This document shows, one piece after another, positions 33,594-41,431 of a DNA stretch of 64,000 bases. Source of the stretch: Roseiarcus sp963822215. GTDB taxonomy: Bacteria; Pseudomonadota; Alphaproteobacteria; Rhizobiales; Beijerinckiaceae. How positions within the stretch are numbered: the stretch's first letter is position 1; the number at the start of each line of letters is the position of its first letter. Both the position numbers and the translations under genes were made by a program. The notes below the pieces were generated by a model. The model was not told where the DNA came from. It was given only the letters and a program-made list of their open reading frames with translations, and did no database searches. The stretch is from assembly GCA_963822215.1 (NCBI GenBank), contig CAWGGX010000003.1:62001-126000 (forward strand). Direction: 5' to 3'.

Positions 33594-36071
33594 ATGTTTC
33601 GCAATTGCCTTGCCTCCGCCTGGCGCAGCGCCCGGCACGACGGGTTCTATGCCCTGCTCAACATCTTCGGACTCGCTCTCGGCTTCGCCGCGGTCATCCT
33701 GATCTGGCTCTTCGTACGCGACGAGCTGTCCTATAATCGCTTCCTCCCAGGTTATCAGGACGTCTCTCGTTTGCAACTAACGATGGCAGAGGCGGGGCAG
33801 CGGCCGGTGACGTGGTCCACCACACCGGAACGGATGGCGGCGGAGTTGAAGCTTGATTTTCCCGAGATTGTCGCAACCACGCGAGATGCGATCGACAGCG
33901 TCGCCCTGCGTCATGGCGCGGTCGAGGCGACGGAAACCGTTGATTGGGTCGATTCCGATTTCTTCACCGTGTTGGGATACCGGCTGCTTCAGGGCGATCC
34001 CGCGACCGCTCTGGCCGAGCCGGATTCTATTGTGCTGACCCAATCACTCGCGGAAAAATATTTCGGCGGCATCAATTGCCTGGGACAAACGCTTGACGTC
34101 AATCGTATCCACCCGATCCGCGTCACCGGCATCGCCGAAGATCCGCCGACAAACTCCACCTTGCGTTTTGTCGCCTTGCTGTCAGGCAAGACCGGCTACG
34201 GCAGTCTCGCTGCCTTGGATGCCACCCGGCCGGTGCCGGGCCAGCTTAACGCCACGGTGGAGACCTATGTGCGGCTCAAGCCAGGTGTTCCCGCCGACCG
34301 GTTGGCTGCCCGGTTCCCAGCCTTTATCCTCGCTCATTACCCGAGTATCGACGGGTCAAAGCCGCTCTTTGCGTCGCTGTACATGAACCCTCTGGCTGCG
34401 TTGCATCTCCATCCTTTCAATCCCGATACCACGGAGTCCAGCGGCCGGGTGCAGACTCTTTACGCGGTCGGGGCAACCGGATTGCTTATTCTGCTGCTGG
34501 CCGGCATCAACTTCGTGAACTTGGTGACCGCGCGCGGGGCCACGCGCGCCGTCGAGGTCGGCGTGCGCAAGGCGCTCGGAGCTCGGCGCCGCCAGTTGAT
34601 GGCCCAGTTCATCGGTGAGTCGCTTGCCTACGCAATGGTGGGCGCGGTGATCGGCACGGCGCTGGCGGCACTGTCACTGCCAAGTCTGAATGTTTTTCTC
34701 GACCGGAAGATCGCCTTTGATCTCCCAGGCCAGCCCCTGCTGGCGGTGGCACTCCTTTCGACAGCGGCCCTTTTTGGCATCGTCGCCGGTCTCTACCCGG
34801 CGGTGATCCTGTCAAGCGTTCCGCCGGCACTGGTGTTGAAGTCGCGAGCCGGTCTCTCGACCGGCGGCGGCAAGATGCGTCTCGGCTTGGTCGTCTGCCA
34901 ATTTACCGTGACGATCGCCCTGCTGATAGCGACCCATGTGATCTACCGCCAAAACACCTTCGCGACGTCAAAGGCGCTCGGTTTCGACAAGGATCTTGTG
35001 CTGACCATCGACCTGACCGGCATGCCGCGACAGGAAACTACGGACGGCTTCGGACGACGCGAGGCGACGCCCGTCGAGGCGCTGCGCACGCAACTGGCCG
35101 GGGTACCCGGCGTCCAGGCGATCGCGGCCACGTTTGTTGTGCCGCCACTGACAAAATCCCTTTTGCAAGACTTCAGCCTTGCGGGTCCGTCCAGTCATCC
35201 CAGGGGTAGTTTCAATATACAGCCGATCGACTTTGGTTATTTCGACCTATATCGAGTGCCGCTTCTCGCCGGTCGGGACTTCTCACGTGGTATCGTCGAA
35301 GACAAGGCCGCGCCCGAGGACAAGGCCCGCTTGAGCGGGGCGGTCATTAACCAGGCAGCGGTTCGGGCGCTGGGGTTTGTGGATGCTTCGGCGGCGATCG
35401 GACGGGAGATCCACAGCGCAAATCCCGACGATCCCGAGCGCCATCATCGCATTATTGGCGTGGCGGCGGATTTTTCGCTTGATTCGATCCGCAACCGGGT
35501 GCAACCGACCGTTTTCATTGTCGACCCGGATTTGTTTAATGTTCTCAGCGTGAAGCTGTCAGGCTCTGACCTTGTGGAAACGTTGCGAGGCATTGACGCG
35601 GTCTGGCATGAGTTCGTACCGGAAAGGCCGGTCGATCGTGTCTTCCTCGATGATCGTATCAGCATGCTCTATCGCGATATCTCCCGACAAGGCAGTTTAT
35701 TCGCGTCTTTTGCCGGCTTCGCGGTCGTGATCGGGTGCCTCGGCCTGATCGGCCTCTCCGCCTACACCGCGGAGCGGCGAACCAAGGAGATCGGCATCCG
35801 CAAGACTCTCGGTGCGTCGACCTTGGATGTCACCAGGCTCTTGATCTGGCAATTGGTCAAGCCAGTTCTCATGGCAAATGCGCTGGCCTGGCCGATCGCC
35901 TGGTGGTTTATGCGCGGCTGGCTTGACGGCTTCGCCTATCGGGTTGATCTCGGTCCAGGACCGTTTCTGGCCGCTGGGTTCGGGGCGGTTGCGATCGCCA
36001 TCGCGACGACCGCATTTCACGCCCTTCGGGTCGCGCAAGCCCGTCCGATCACCGCTTTGCGATACGAGTAG
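33594..36071 (+). CDS. ABC transporter permease, duplicated FtsX/MacB-like
   Basis: The product of 825 residues has two FtsX modules, giving about eight membrane helices. There is one N-terminal helix (LNIFGLALGFAAVILIWLFV), a large periplasmic MacB-core-like domain, three helices (about 295-420), a second single helix (LGLVVCQFTVTIALLI), a second periplasmic domain, and three C-terminal helices. The cytoplasmic coupling motif EVGVRKALGARRRQLM recurs as EIGIRKTLGASTLDVT. This full-length form occurs in exporters of peptides and lipoproteins. ATG 33594 follows GGGAGAA. It closes the operon and would act with the adaptor and ATPase to move the matured peptide out. Confidence 0.85.
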   Translation: MFRNCLASAWRSARHDGFYALLNIFGLALGFAAVILIWLFVRDELSYNRFLPGYQDVSRLQLTMAEAGQRPVTWSTTPERMAAELKLDFPEIVATTRDAIDSVALRHGAVEATETVDWVDSDFFTVLGYRLLQGDPATALAEPDSIVLTQSLAEKYFGGINCLGQTLDVNRIHPIRVTGIAEDPPTNSTLRFVALLSGKTGYGSLAALDATRPVPGQLNATVETYVRLKPGVPADRLAARFPAFILAHYPSIDGSKPLFASLYMNPLAALHLHPFNPDTTESSGRVQTLYAVGATGLLILLLAGINFVNLVTARGATRAVEVGVRKALGARRRQLMAQFIGESLAYAMVGAVIGTALAALSLPSLNVFLDRKIAFDLPGQPLLAVALLSTAALFGIVAGLYPAVILSSVPPALVLKSRAGLSTGGGKMRLGLVVCQFTVTIALLIATHVIYRQNTFATSKALGFDKDLVLTIDLTGMPRQETTDGFGRREATPVEALRTQLAGVPGVQAIAATFVVPPLTKSLLQDFSLAGPSSHPRGSFNIQPIDFGYFDLYRVPLLAGRDFSRGIVEDKAAPEDKARLSGAVINQAAVRALGFVDASAAIGREIHSANPDDPERHHRIIGVAADFSLDSIRNRVQPTVFIVDPDLFNVLSVKLSGSDLVETLRGIDAVWHEFVPERPVDRVFLDDRISMLYRDISRQGSLFASFAGFAVVIGCLGLIGLSAYTAERRTKEIGIRKTLGASTLDVTRLLIWQLVKPVLMANALAWPIAWWFMRGWLDGFAYRVDLGPGPFLAAGFGAVAIAIATTAFHALRVAQARPITALRYE

Positions 36072-36103
36072 CAATACGCGTGAATCTCTCGATGGGGCAT
36101 TTC

Positions 36104-36622
36104 ATGACCTCCCAGTTTTCGGAAGCGACCGAGAAGACGTTTCGTGACGGCATGCGGCGCCTTGCGAGCGGGGTGTGCGTGGTGACGCTCGGAGCCGGCG
36201 AGCGGCGAACAGGTCTCACCGCGACGTCGGTCGCCTCGCTCTCAGTCGAGCCGCCCGCGCTCTTGGTTTGCGTCAAACGGCAATCGTCGAGCTACGCCGC
36301 CGTCAAATCGTTGGGGGCGTTTGCCGTCAATGTGCTTGCCTGCGATCAACGCGAGATTGCCGAGCGCTTTGCGGGCGCGTCCGGGCTCAAGGGCGCAGAT
36401 CGGTTTCGCGACGGCTACTGGCTCGTTTTGCCGAGCGGCGCTCCTTGTCTCGCTGAATCGATCGCCGTCTTCGACTGTGAGGTAGAGGAGCGGTTGGAAC
36501 GACATACGCATGCGATCGTAATCGGACGCGTTCGACGGGTGCTGCTGGGCGACGGGCGCGGCGCGCTCCTCTATTGGCGAGGGGCGTACGATCAACTCGA
36601 TTGGCGCCAGAGGGTGGTGTAA
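36104..36622 (+). CDS. Flavin reductase-like (HpaC/NtaB-type) FMN-binding protein
   Basis: The product has 172 residues from ATG 36104 (GTG 36080 and ATG 36092 are in frame upstream; GGGG lies seven bases before 36104). The family signature is FRDGMRRLASGVCVVTLGAG, GLTATSVASLSVEPPALLVC, SSSYAAVKSLGAFAVNVLAC and FDCEVEERLERHTHAIVIGR. Such proteins pass reduced flavin to a partner monooxygenase. No monooxygenase is nearby. It begins 32 bases after the permease stop and may be co-transcribed, so it could either be part of peptide tailoring or an unrelated neighbour. Confidence 0.8.
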   Translation: MTSQFSEATEKTFRDGMRRLASGVCVVTLGAGERRTGLTATSVASLSVEPPALLVCVKRQSSSYAAVKSLGAFAVNVLACDQREIAERFAGASGLKGADRFRDGYWLVLPSGAPCLAESIAVFDCEVEERLERHTHAIVIGRVRRVLLGDGRGALLYWRGAYDQLDWRQRVV

Positions 36623-36639
36623 CTCAACGCCGATTCTTT

Positions 36640-36800
36640 TGGTCCAGAATCGACCGCCCAACCCCGTACGCCCGCTTCCCCGCGCGTTCCTGCCGTTCGG
36701 CCAACGGTCGCTCTCCGCCCATTTGCGCAGTTCGCAGTTGCGATCCGCGATGACCGCTTTACGTCAACTCCGGCCGTCCACCGCCGATGTTTAACTCGCG
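36640..36800 (-). repeat. Dispersed intergenic repeat, copy F (reverse orientation)
   Basis: On the minus strand GGACGGCCGGAGTTGACG, then CTGCGCAAATGGGCGG, then GGCCGAACGGCAGGAACGCG match copies D (15355-15425) and E. It closes the region carrying the peptide/exporter operon on the right. Confidence 0.55.
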
Positions 36801-38000
36801 ATAATCCCCACTTATCACGACTCAAAAATAAGTCATCTGACGCCGCCAAGAACGGGTCGAACGAAGGCGGAGTAGCTCCGGCCTGAGATCAGACGCCGCC
36901 GGTGGGCACTCAATCTGATGCAGCTAATTGCACGAAGTTGGCTGCCTCCGTCCGCGACGAAGTATCGTCATGACTTGGGCCGAGGCTGCCGCGAACGGCG
37001 GTCTCGGGCTTCTCACGCTCGGCGAACCGCCGAAAGAAATCGTGTCCTACGATTCATTGCTTCTCGTGCGAAATCATCCGGCCGCGCTGTAGGCGTGTGC
37101 TCCGGCCTTGCCTGTTGTTTGACATTGTTAATTGAGTGAAATCAGCGTCTTGATGGGCAGACGTTCCCCCGCGCTCGCGAGGATAGCCCCCACGCCGAGA
37201 TCAAAGCCGACAAGGCGAAATGCGTTCCCCCGCGCTCGCGGAGATAAGCCTTCAGCGCGGGAAGTCCAAGGGCGCCAACTGAGCGGTTCGGACTATGGCG
37301 GATCAGGAACGCTGCGGCGATCGACAGACGCCCAATATTCAGCCCTCAACACTTGCCACGGCGCACTCGGCGACGTCAGGAATGGTCTCAGGAATTTGGC
37401 AGGGGTGCCTCCGTCGTCGCGGCAGGCGTCCCGATGGCCGTCCGTGCGGTCCGCAGGGGCGAAACTCTAGTTCCACAGCCGAGGTGACCTCGGCGAAGCC
37501 GAACCGGCCGGCGAGAACATCACACACATCGAACGGCCACAAGTAAAGCGCCCCCCGAGCCGCAACCGAACGAACCACAGCCACGGCTGATCCTGATCCC
37601 GCCCAGCTGGCCGCTACGGCAGGGCCTCACGGCGCGGTCGCTGTCAGCAAAGTGGCGAATCCTCCCCCCAGTCGATCGGTTCCCCGAAGATGCGTGCAGT
37701 CAATTGCAGCGGAGAGAACGCTTATTCCGCAAGCCCACGACGTCACGCCAGCCGTGGGCGCGCGGCTTAGCTGCCCGCAACGCGTGAAGATCGAGGCCGG
37801 GGAGTTTTTTTTAAGGCCCGGCGCACGCTCACCGTATGCTTCCGGCGATCTGCTCGCCCGAAAGTCGATTTCCGCCAGTTGCTCGATTGTGAAGCGTCGG
37901 ATCGGCTCGCCCTGGAGGGCGTCGGTCAGCCTACGCTGCACGATGCCCGGTCCACGACTGATCGAGGAACTCCTTCACTTTTCCCTGCCCATGACAATTC
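36801..38000. other. Gene-poor stretch containing a CRISPR relic
   Basis: Apart from the two CRISPR repeats at 37162-37251 I see no supported gene. Frames on both strands between 37290 and 37600 and between 37630 and 37940 are open by composition only. The AT-rich part 37115-37160 lies at the leader side of the repeats. Confidence 0.5.
37162..37251 (+). CRISPR. Two-repeat relic resembling a type I-E CRISPR array
   Basis: Two 29-base units at 37162-37190 and 37223-37251 both begin CGTTCCCCCGCGCTCGCG and continue AGGATAGCCCC or GAGATAAGCCT. This is close to the type I-E pattern CCCCGCG-n-CGCGGGGATAGACC. The unit-to-unit distance is exactly 61 bases (29 + 32), the type I-E geometry, leaving a 32-base spacer (37191-37222). 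The repeats have drifted in their second half. An AT-rich stretch lies upstream like a leader. No cas gene is in the window, so it is probably inactive. Confidence 0.65.
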
Positions 38001-38306
38001 CTAAGGCGTGGTCAGCTTTGTAAAATCAGGGACAACTGCCAGGTCCTTCAACTCCCCAATCTCCGTCTGCAGTTTTTCGATTACGCCTCTGAGTTCTCGA
38101 ATTTCCTGAGCTAGGTCTGCTTTTCGCTCCTCGTCGGTCGGCCGCTCCGCCTTACGAAACGACGCCTCGATCATGCTGATGACTTCCGCGTTCATGGAGC
38201 GGCCGTTCGCCTTGGCCAAGACGGCGATGCGGTCCCTCATCCCGTCTGGAAATCGGATGATCAGGCGGTCCTGCTGCTCGCTTGGGTACGGCTTCCGTTC
38301 GGCCAT
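38001..38306 (-). CDS. Arc-type ribbon-helix-helix DNA-binding protein with coiled coil
   Basis: Residues about 12-50 (QDRLIIRFPDGMRDRIAVLA, KANGRSMNAEVISMIEASF) form the Arc-like ribbon-helix-helix. The rest (ADLAQEIRELRGVIEKLQTE) is a coiled coil that would join dimers. It is divergently transcribed from another ribbon-helix-helix gene across a 105-base region with repeated operator-like sites, so mutual or self-repression is likely. Arc-type repressors next to integrases usually control phage or island excision. Confidence 0.85.
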   Translation of the reverse strand: MAERKPYPSEQQDRLIIRFPDGMRDRIAVLAKANGRSMNAEVISMIEASFRKAERPTDEERKADLAQEIRELRGVIEKLQTEIGELKDLAVVPDFTKLTTP

Positions 38307-38335
38307 GAGGTTTCCCAGTCGTTAGGAGTTAACTT

Positions 38336-38401
38336 TATGCCAAGTCGGCATCAATGAGTGCTTGATCACTATGCCAACTCGACCTATATGCCGACTCGAC
38401 G
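38336..38401. promoter_or_regulatory. Three operator-like repeats between divergent regulators
   Basis: TATGCCAAGTCGGCA (38336), TATGCCAACTCGACC (38370) and TATGCCGACTCGACG (38387) share TATGCC-R-A-S-TCG. The first is nearly palindromic (TGCC...GGCA). They lie in the shared promoter region of the two ribbon-helix-helix genes and fit operators for one or both. Confidence 0.6.
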
Positions 38402-38411
38402 TGCCGCCGCA

Positions 38412-38804
38412 ATGAAGAAATCCATGTTTGCAAGCCAGACGCTGCCTCGCTTCAACGTCCGCCTCACTGCGACCCTCAAGGCGTGGGTTGCGCAGGAGGC
38501 GGCAGCTCGCAAGTGCCCAATGAACACGGTCATCCTCGACGCGCTGAGCATGACGATGAACCAAGCGTTGAGAGAGCAGCTTCGCAGGGAGCATGATGCC
38601 GCCGTAAGACTGGCAATCTCCATCGCCCAATTGCCTAAGGGCACAGCAATTGTCTTGCAGACCGAACAGCACGACCTGATTACGGATATATTAGTCCGGG
38701 AGCCTTTCCAGACCAATTATTCGATCCTCGCACGGGTCCACGGTGAGCAAGTGGTATTCGCCGACAACACCGCTGAAACTGCAGAGAACGGTTCGAGCCA
38801 ATGA
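38412..38804 (+). CDS. Second ribbon-helix-helix regulator
   Basis: The product begins MKKSMFASQTLPRFNVRLTA and continues LKAWVAQEAAARKCPMNTVI, an Arc/CopG-like DNA-binding fold. A helical part and a possible small C-terminal domain (PFQTNYSILARVHGEQVVFA) follow. The frame is open from 38358, but the upstream part overlaps the operator repeats, so 38412 is preferred; no start has a strong ribosome-binding site. Its stop overlaps the next ATG (ATGA). It heads the gene chain leading to the integrase. Confidence 0.7.
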   Translation: MKKSMFASQTLPRFNVRLTATLKAWVAQEAAARKCPMNTVILDALSMTMNQALREQLRREHDAAVRLAISIAQLPKGTAIVLQTEQHDLITDILVREPFQTNYSILARVHGEQVVFADNTAETAENGSSQ

Positions 38805-39190
38805 GCAAGCGGCCCGCAAATGTGTCCCAGGCCGACGTCACTCGCGCGCTGCGCGGTGAGCGGCTAGGCAAGAAGAGGGGATCAGCCGCTGGGTCACCGC
38901 GTTGGCTGTGGGTGCGTTATTGCAACTCGTCTGCCTTGTCGAGCCTCTCACTTGCTATGCGGCGACAGCGCGAGAACATCATGGCGCACGTACTTGCGGG
39001 AGCCGCTGATGCATCGCTCGGCGGAGTCAAGAAGAAGTTAATCGTCGATCGCCATGAGCGGCGAAAGGACACGCCGAGCCAGGCCAACAATTTCCTCAAG
39101 CTGACGCGGCATATTCGCCTGGGCTGTGAAGGCCGAGCACGTCCGATCCTCGGGATGAAGGACATTCATAGCTGGAGGACTGCGCAATGA
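38801..39190 (+). CDS. Chimeric small protein: paralogue N-terminus plus integrase-like remnant
   Basis: The first about 20 residues (MSKRPANVSQADVTRALRG) are almost those of the next gene (MSPRPAKFRQVDVTRALRA). After them the sequence changes completely. A late stretch (HERRKDTPSQANNFLKLTRH) resembles the core-binding region of tyrosine integrases but fades again. So a paralogue of the next gene seems to have been fused to an integrase scrap, and it is probably non-functional. ATGA overlaps on both sides keep it in the translation chain. Confidence 0.45.
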   Translation: MSKRPANVSQADVTRALRGERLGKKRGSAAGSPRWLWVRYCNSSALSSLSLAMRRQRENIMAHVLAGAADASLGGVKKKLIVDRHERRKDTPSQANNFLKLTRHIRLGCEGRARPILGMKDIHSWRTAQ

Positions 39191-39408
39191 GCCCGCGCCC
39201 CGCCAAGTTCAGACAGGTCGACGTGACGCGGGCGCTCCGCGCCGCCAAGGCTGCAGGTATCCTGGTCGCTCGTTACGAGATCGACGAAACCGGCAAAATT
39301 GTCATTGTAAGCGGAACTCCCGGTGTGGGGGATTTGATCGAGACGCCAGCCATGAGGGCCGAGCGTAAACTCGCGGAATGGGACGCAAAACATGGCACGA
39401 CCAAGTGA
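39187..39408 (+). CDS. Small integrase-associated protein, 73 residues
   Basis: The product MSPRPAKFRQVDVTRALRAA, KAAGILVARYEIDETGKIVI has a short helix followed by a beta hairpin. Small proteins with this pattern are common directly before integrase genes of alphaproteobacterial prophages and islands; their role is unknown and could be excisionase-like. It overlaps the previous gene by four bases and the integrase by 17, so all are translated together. Confidence 0.6.
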   Translation: MSPRPAKFRQVDVTRALRAAKAAGILVARYEIDETGKIVIVSGTPGVGDLIETPAMRAERKLAEWDAKHGTTK

Positions 39409-40528
39409 AGGCGGCTTTCATCAAGTCAAGGAGACATTGTCGGACGGCACCAAAGCCACGTACTGGTACGCCTGGAGGGGCGGTCCGCGACTGCCTGGCA
39501 AACCTGGCTCGAAAGAATTCAAGGACGCCTATCGGAAGGCTGTACTCGGCAAGGCTTCCGAGGAACCGCCGCCCGCCCCGCTGAAACCGCAAACGATCGA
39601 GACGGTCGCGGACGCCTACCTTGATAGCCAGGATTACCTGAAGCGCAAGCCGCGCACGCAGCGCGACTACCGCAAGCACGTGAAGAAGATTGTGGCGGCG
39701 TTCGGCACGATGCCGGTTGACGTTTTTGTCTACGAATCCGTGCCCCAGCTGAGGGGCCGATTTCTCGATTGGCGCGACACGCTCGCAAAACGCTCGTTGC
39801 GTCAGTCCGACTACACGTGGGCGGTGCTCTCGACCGTCTTGAGTTGGGCTGTGCAGCGGGGCAAGATCAAAGTCAACCCGTGCCTGGGCGGCAAGGTCAA
39901 GAAGCTCTATGACGGCACCCGTGCTGACAAGATTTGGAGTGATGAGTGGATCGCCGCCTTTTACGACGTGGCGTCCGATGAGATGGCTCTTGCGATGGCG
40001 CTCGCGCTCTGGACCGGTCAACGCCAGGGTGACCTGCTGCGGCTCACTTGGAAAGCCTACGACGGGAACTTCATTCGCTTGAAGCAATCGAAGGGCGGGG
40101 TCGAAGTCAGCCCTCCGGTTGGTTGGCCGCTCAAGAACGCGCTCGCCAACGCTCTGGAAAAGCGCAAGAGCGCCGCAACGCCGAGCCCGCTCATCATCGT
40201 CAACCAGGACGGCAGGCCATACAGCGAGAATGGGTTTCGGGTTGTCTGGGGCAAGACCTGCAAGCAGGCGAAGGTGCCGAACAGCCGCCATGACGGCGTG
40301 ACGTTCCACGACCTGCGCGGGACTGCCGTCACTCGCCTGTTCCTCGTCGGCTGCCACGAGGGGCAGATCGCCACGTTCACCGGCCACACCCGGGGGAAGG
40401 TGCGCTCGATCCTCGACAAGAATTACTTCTGTCGCGACATTCGGCTCGCCCAAGAGGCGATGGCGAAATACGAGGCGTCGCCGTTCGCGGAGCTGGAGGC
40501 GAAGCGGTTCGGGCAAAACAAGGGGTGA
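39392..40528 (+). CDS. Tyrosine-type site-specific integrase of a tRNA-Gln island
   Basis: The product has 378 residues with an N-terminal arm-binding part, a core-binding domain (about 70-175) and a catalytic domain. Visible active-site residues are Arg in TGQRQGDLLRL, His-x-x-Arg in FHDLRGTAVTRL, His in FTGHTRG and the nucleophile Tyr in LDKNYFCRD. The nearest tRNA is tRNA-Gln at 41121-41194, whose 3' end faces the integrase, the usual arrangement for integration into a tRNA. The element therefore extends leftwards from 41121. No second copy of the tRNA 3' end was found in the window. Confidence 0.85.
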   Translation: MARPSEGGFHQVKETLSDGTKATYWYAWRGGPRLPGKPGSKEFKDAYRKAVLGKASEEPPPAPLKPQTIETVADAYLDSQDYLKRKPRTQRDYRKHVKKIVAAFGTMPVDVFVYESVPQLRGRFLDWRDTLAKRSLRQSDYTWAVLSTVLSWAVQRGKIKVNPCLGGKVKKLYDGTRADKIWSDEWIAAFYDVASDEMALAMALALWTGQRQGDLLRLTWKAYDGNFIRLKQSKGGVEVSPPVGWPLKNALANALEKRKSAATPSPLIIVNQDGRPYSENGFRVVWGKTCKQAKVPNSRHDGVTFHDLRGTAVTRLFLVGCHEGQIATFTGHTRGKVRSILDKNYFCRDIRLAQEAMAKYEASPFAELEAKRFGQNKG

Positions 40529-41120
40529 AACCAAATGACGTATCGACGCGCGTACCTCTGGACCGAGGATGCCCCCTTGTGCCTGCCAACGGCGTTTTTC
40601 GAAAAGAACCGCGCGCTCCCGCATACGCCGGGACGAAGCAGAAACATCTGGAAGTCGTGTGGGAAGGGCAGGGTATGCAGCTATGCACCAGCTCCGCCGG
40701 TAGCTATCTGACGTTCGATGCCGAGGGTCGATGGGACCGCGCCGCATCGGCTGCCGCCCGGATGGCCCTGCTGTCCGCTTCCGCCTTTGGCGACCTAGGG
40801 TTGGTCAGGACAGAACCGGAGATCAAGTGGGATACGCGGACAGCGCGCGGTTAGCATCGTTGCGAGCCCACCGAGGCCGACAAGGAGCGGGTCCGTCTTG
40901 ACCTCTTGCCGGCCGGCGACCGGCGTCGTCAGGCCAGCCCGATTGCGGTCGCCAAAAGAGCGACAACATGACGCAAGTGTGCGTCTCCGGCACTCTGCAG
41001 AAGTGTTCATTGAGAGTCGATCGAGGACAAATCGGGAATAGCATGTCGCGTTTTGCTGTAAAACGTATTGTAAAACGAAATGCCCTTTTACGGCGCGTTG
41101 GTCTAAGTCATTGAAAATGT
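40529..41120. other. Stretch between integrase and tRNA, expected attachment region
   Basis: Open frames start at 40525 and 40535 and overlap each other in different frames; neither resembles a known protein, and a frame change between them cannot be excluded. The last part (41040-41115) is AT-rich with repeated GTAAAACG. The attachment site is expected to end at the tRNA 3' terminus. Confidence 0.4.
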
Positions 41121-41194
41121 TGGCTGGGGGACCTGGATTCGAACCAAGATTGACGGAGTCAGAGTCCGCTGTTCTACCGTTGAACTATCCCCCA
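41121..41194 (-). tRNA. tRNA-Gln (CTG)
   Basis: Read on the minus strand, the gene starts TGGGGGATAGTTCAACGGTA at 41194. It has the D-arm, the anticodon loop CTCTGAC (anticodon CTG), the T-arm GGTTCGAATCC, the 3' acceptor arm TCCCCCA, discriminator G and encoded CCA (41121-41123). The seven-base acceptor stem pairs fully. All arms are intact, so it is functional and was rebuilt by the integrated element if that used its 3' end. Confidence 0.95.
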
Positions 41195-41376
41195 ACGGCC
41201 GCCGGCGCGAGGCGAGTCAGGCGCAGGCGGCGTCAATAGCGAAGGCCAAGCGCCGGCGCAAGCCTTTCGCGCGCCTGGCAGCAATTCTAAAAGTGGTTCA
41301 TTTTTGGGATTGAACGAAGCCGCTATCGCGGCGGAAGCGGAAGCGAGCGGATGATCGGCGGGATGGAGTGAATGTC

Positions 41377-41425
41377 CTCCTGCCTGAGAGGATGGGGTGT
41401 TCAGTAGCCCCCTCTCAGGCAGGAG
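41377..41425. repeat. 15-bp hairpin at the left side of the IS91-like element
   Basis: CTCCTGCCTGAGAGG (41377-41391) and CCTCTCAGGCAGGAG (41411-41425) are perfectly complementary with a 19-base spacer that has inner GGGG/CCCC. IS91-type rolling-circle elements need a hairpin at a terminus, so this may mark that end. It lies seven bases before the recombinase start. Confidence 0.65.
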
Positions 41426-41431
41426 TTTCAG

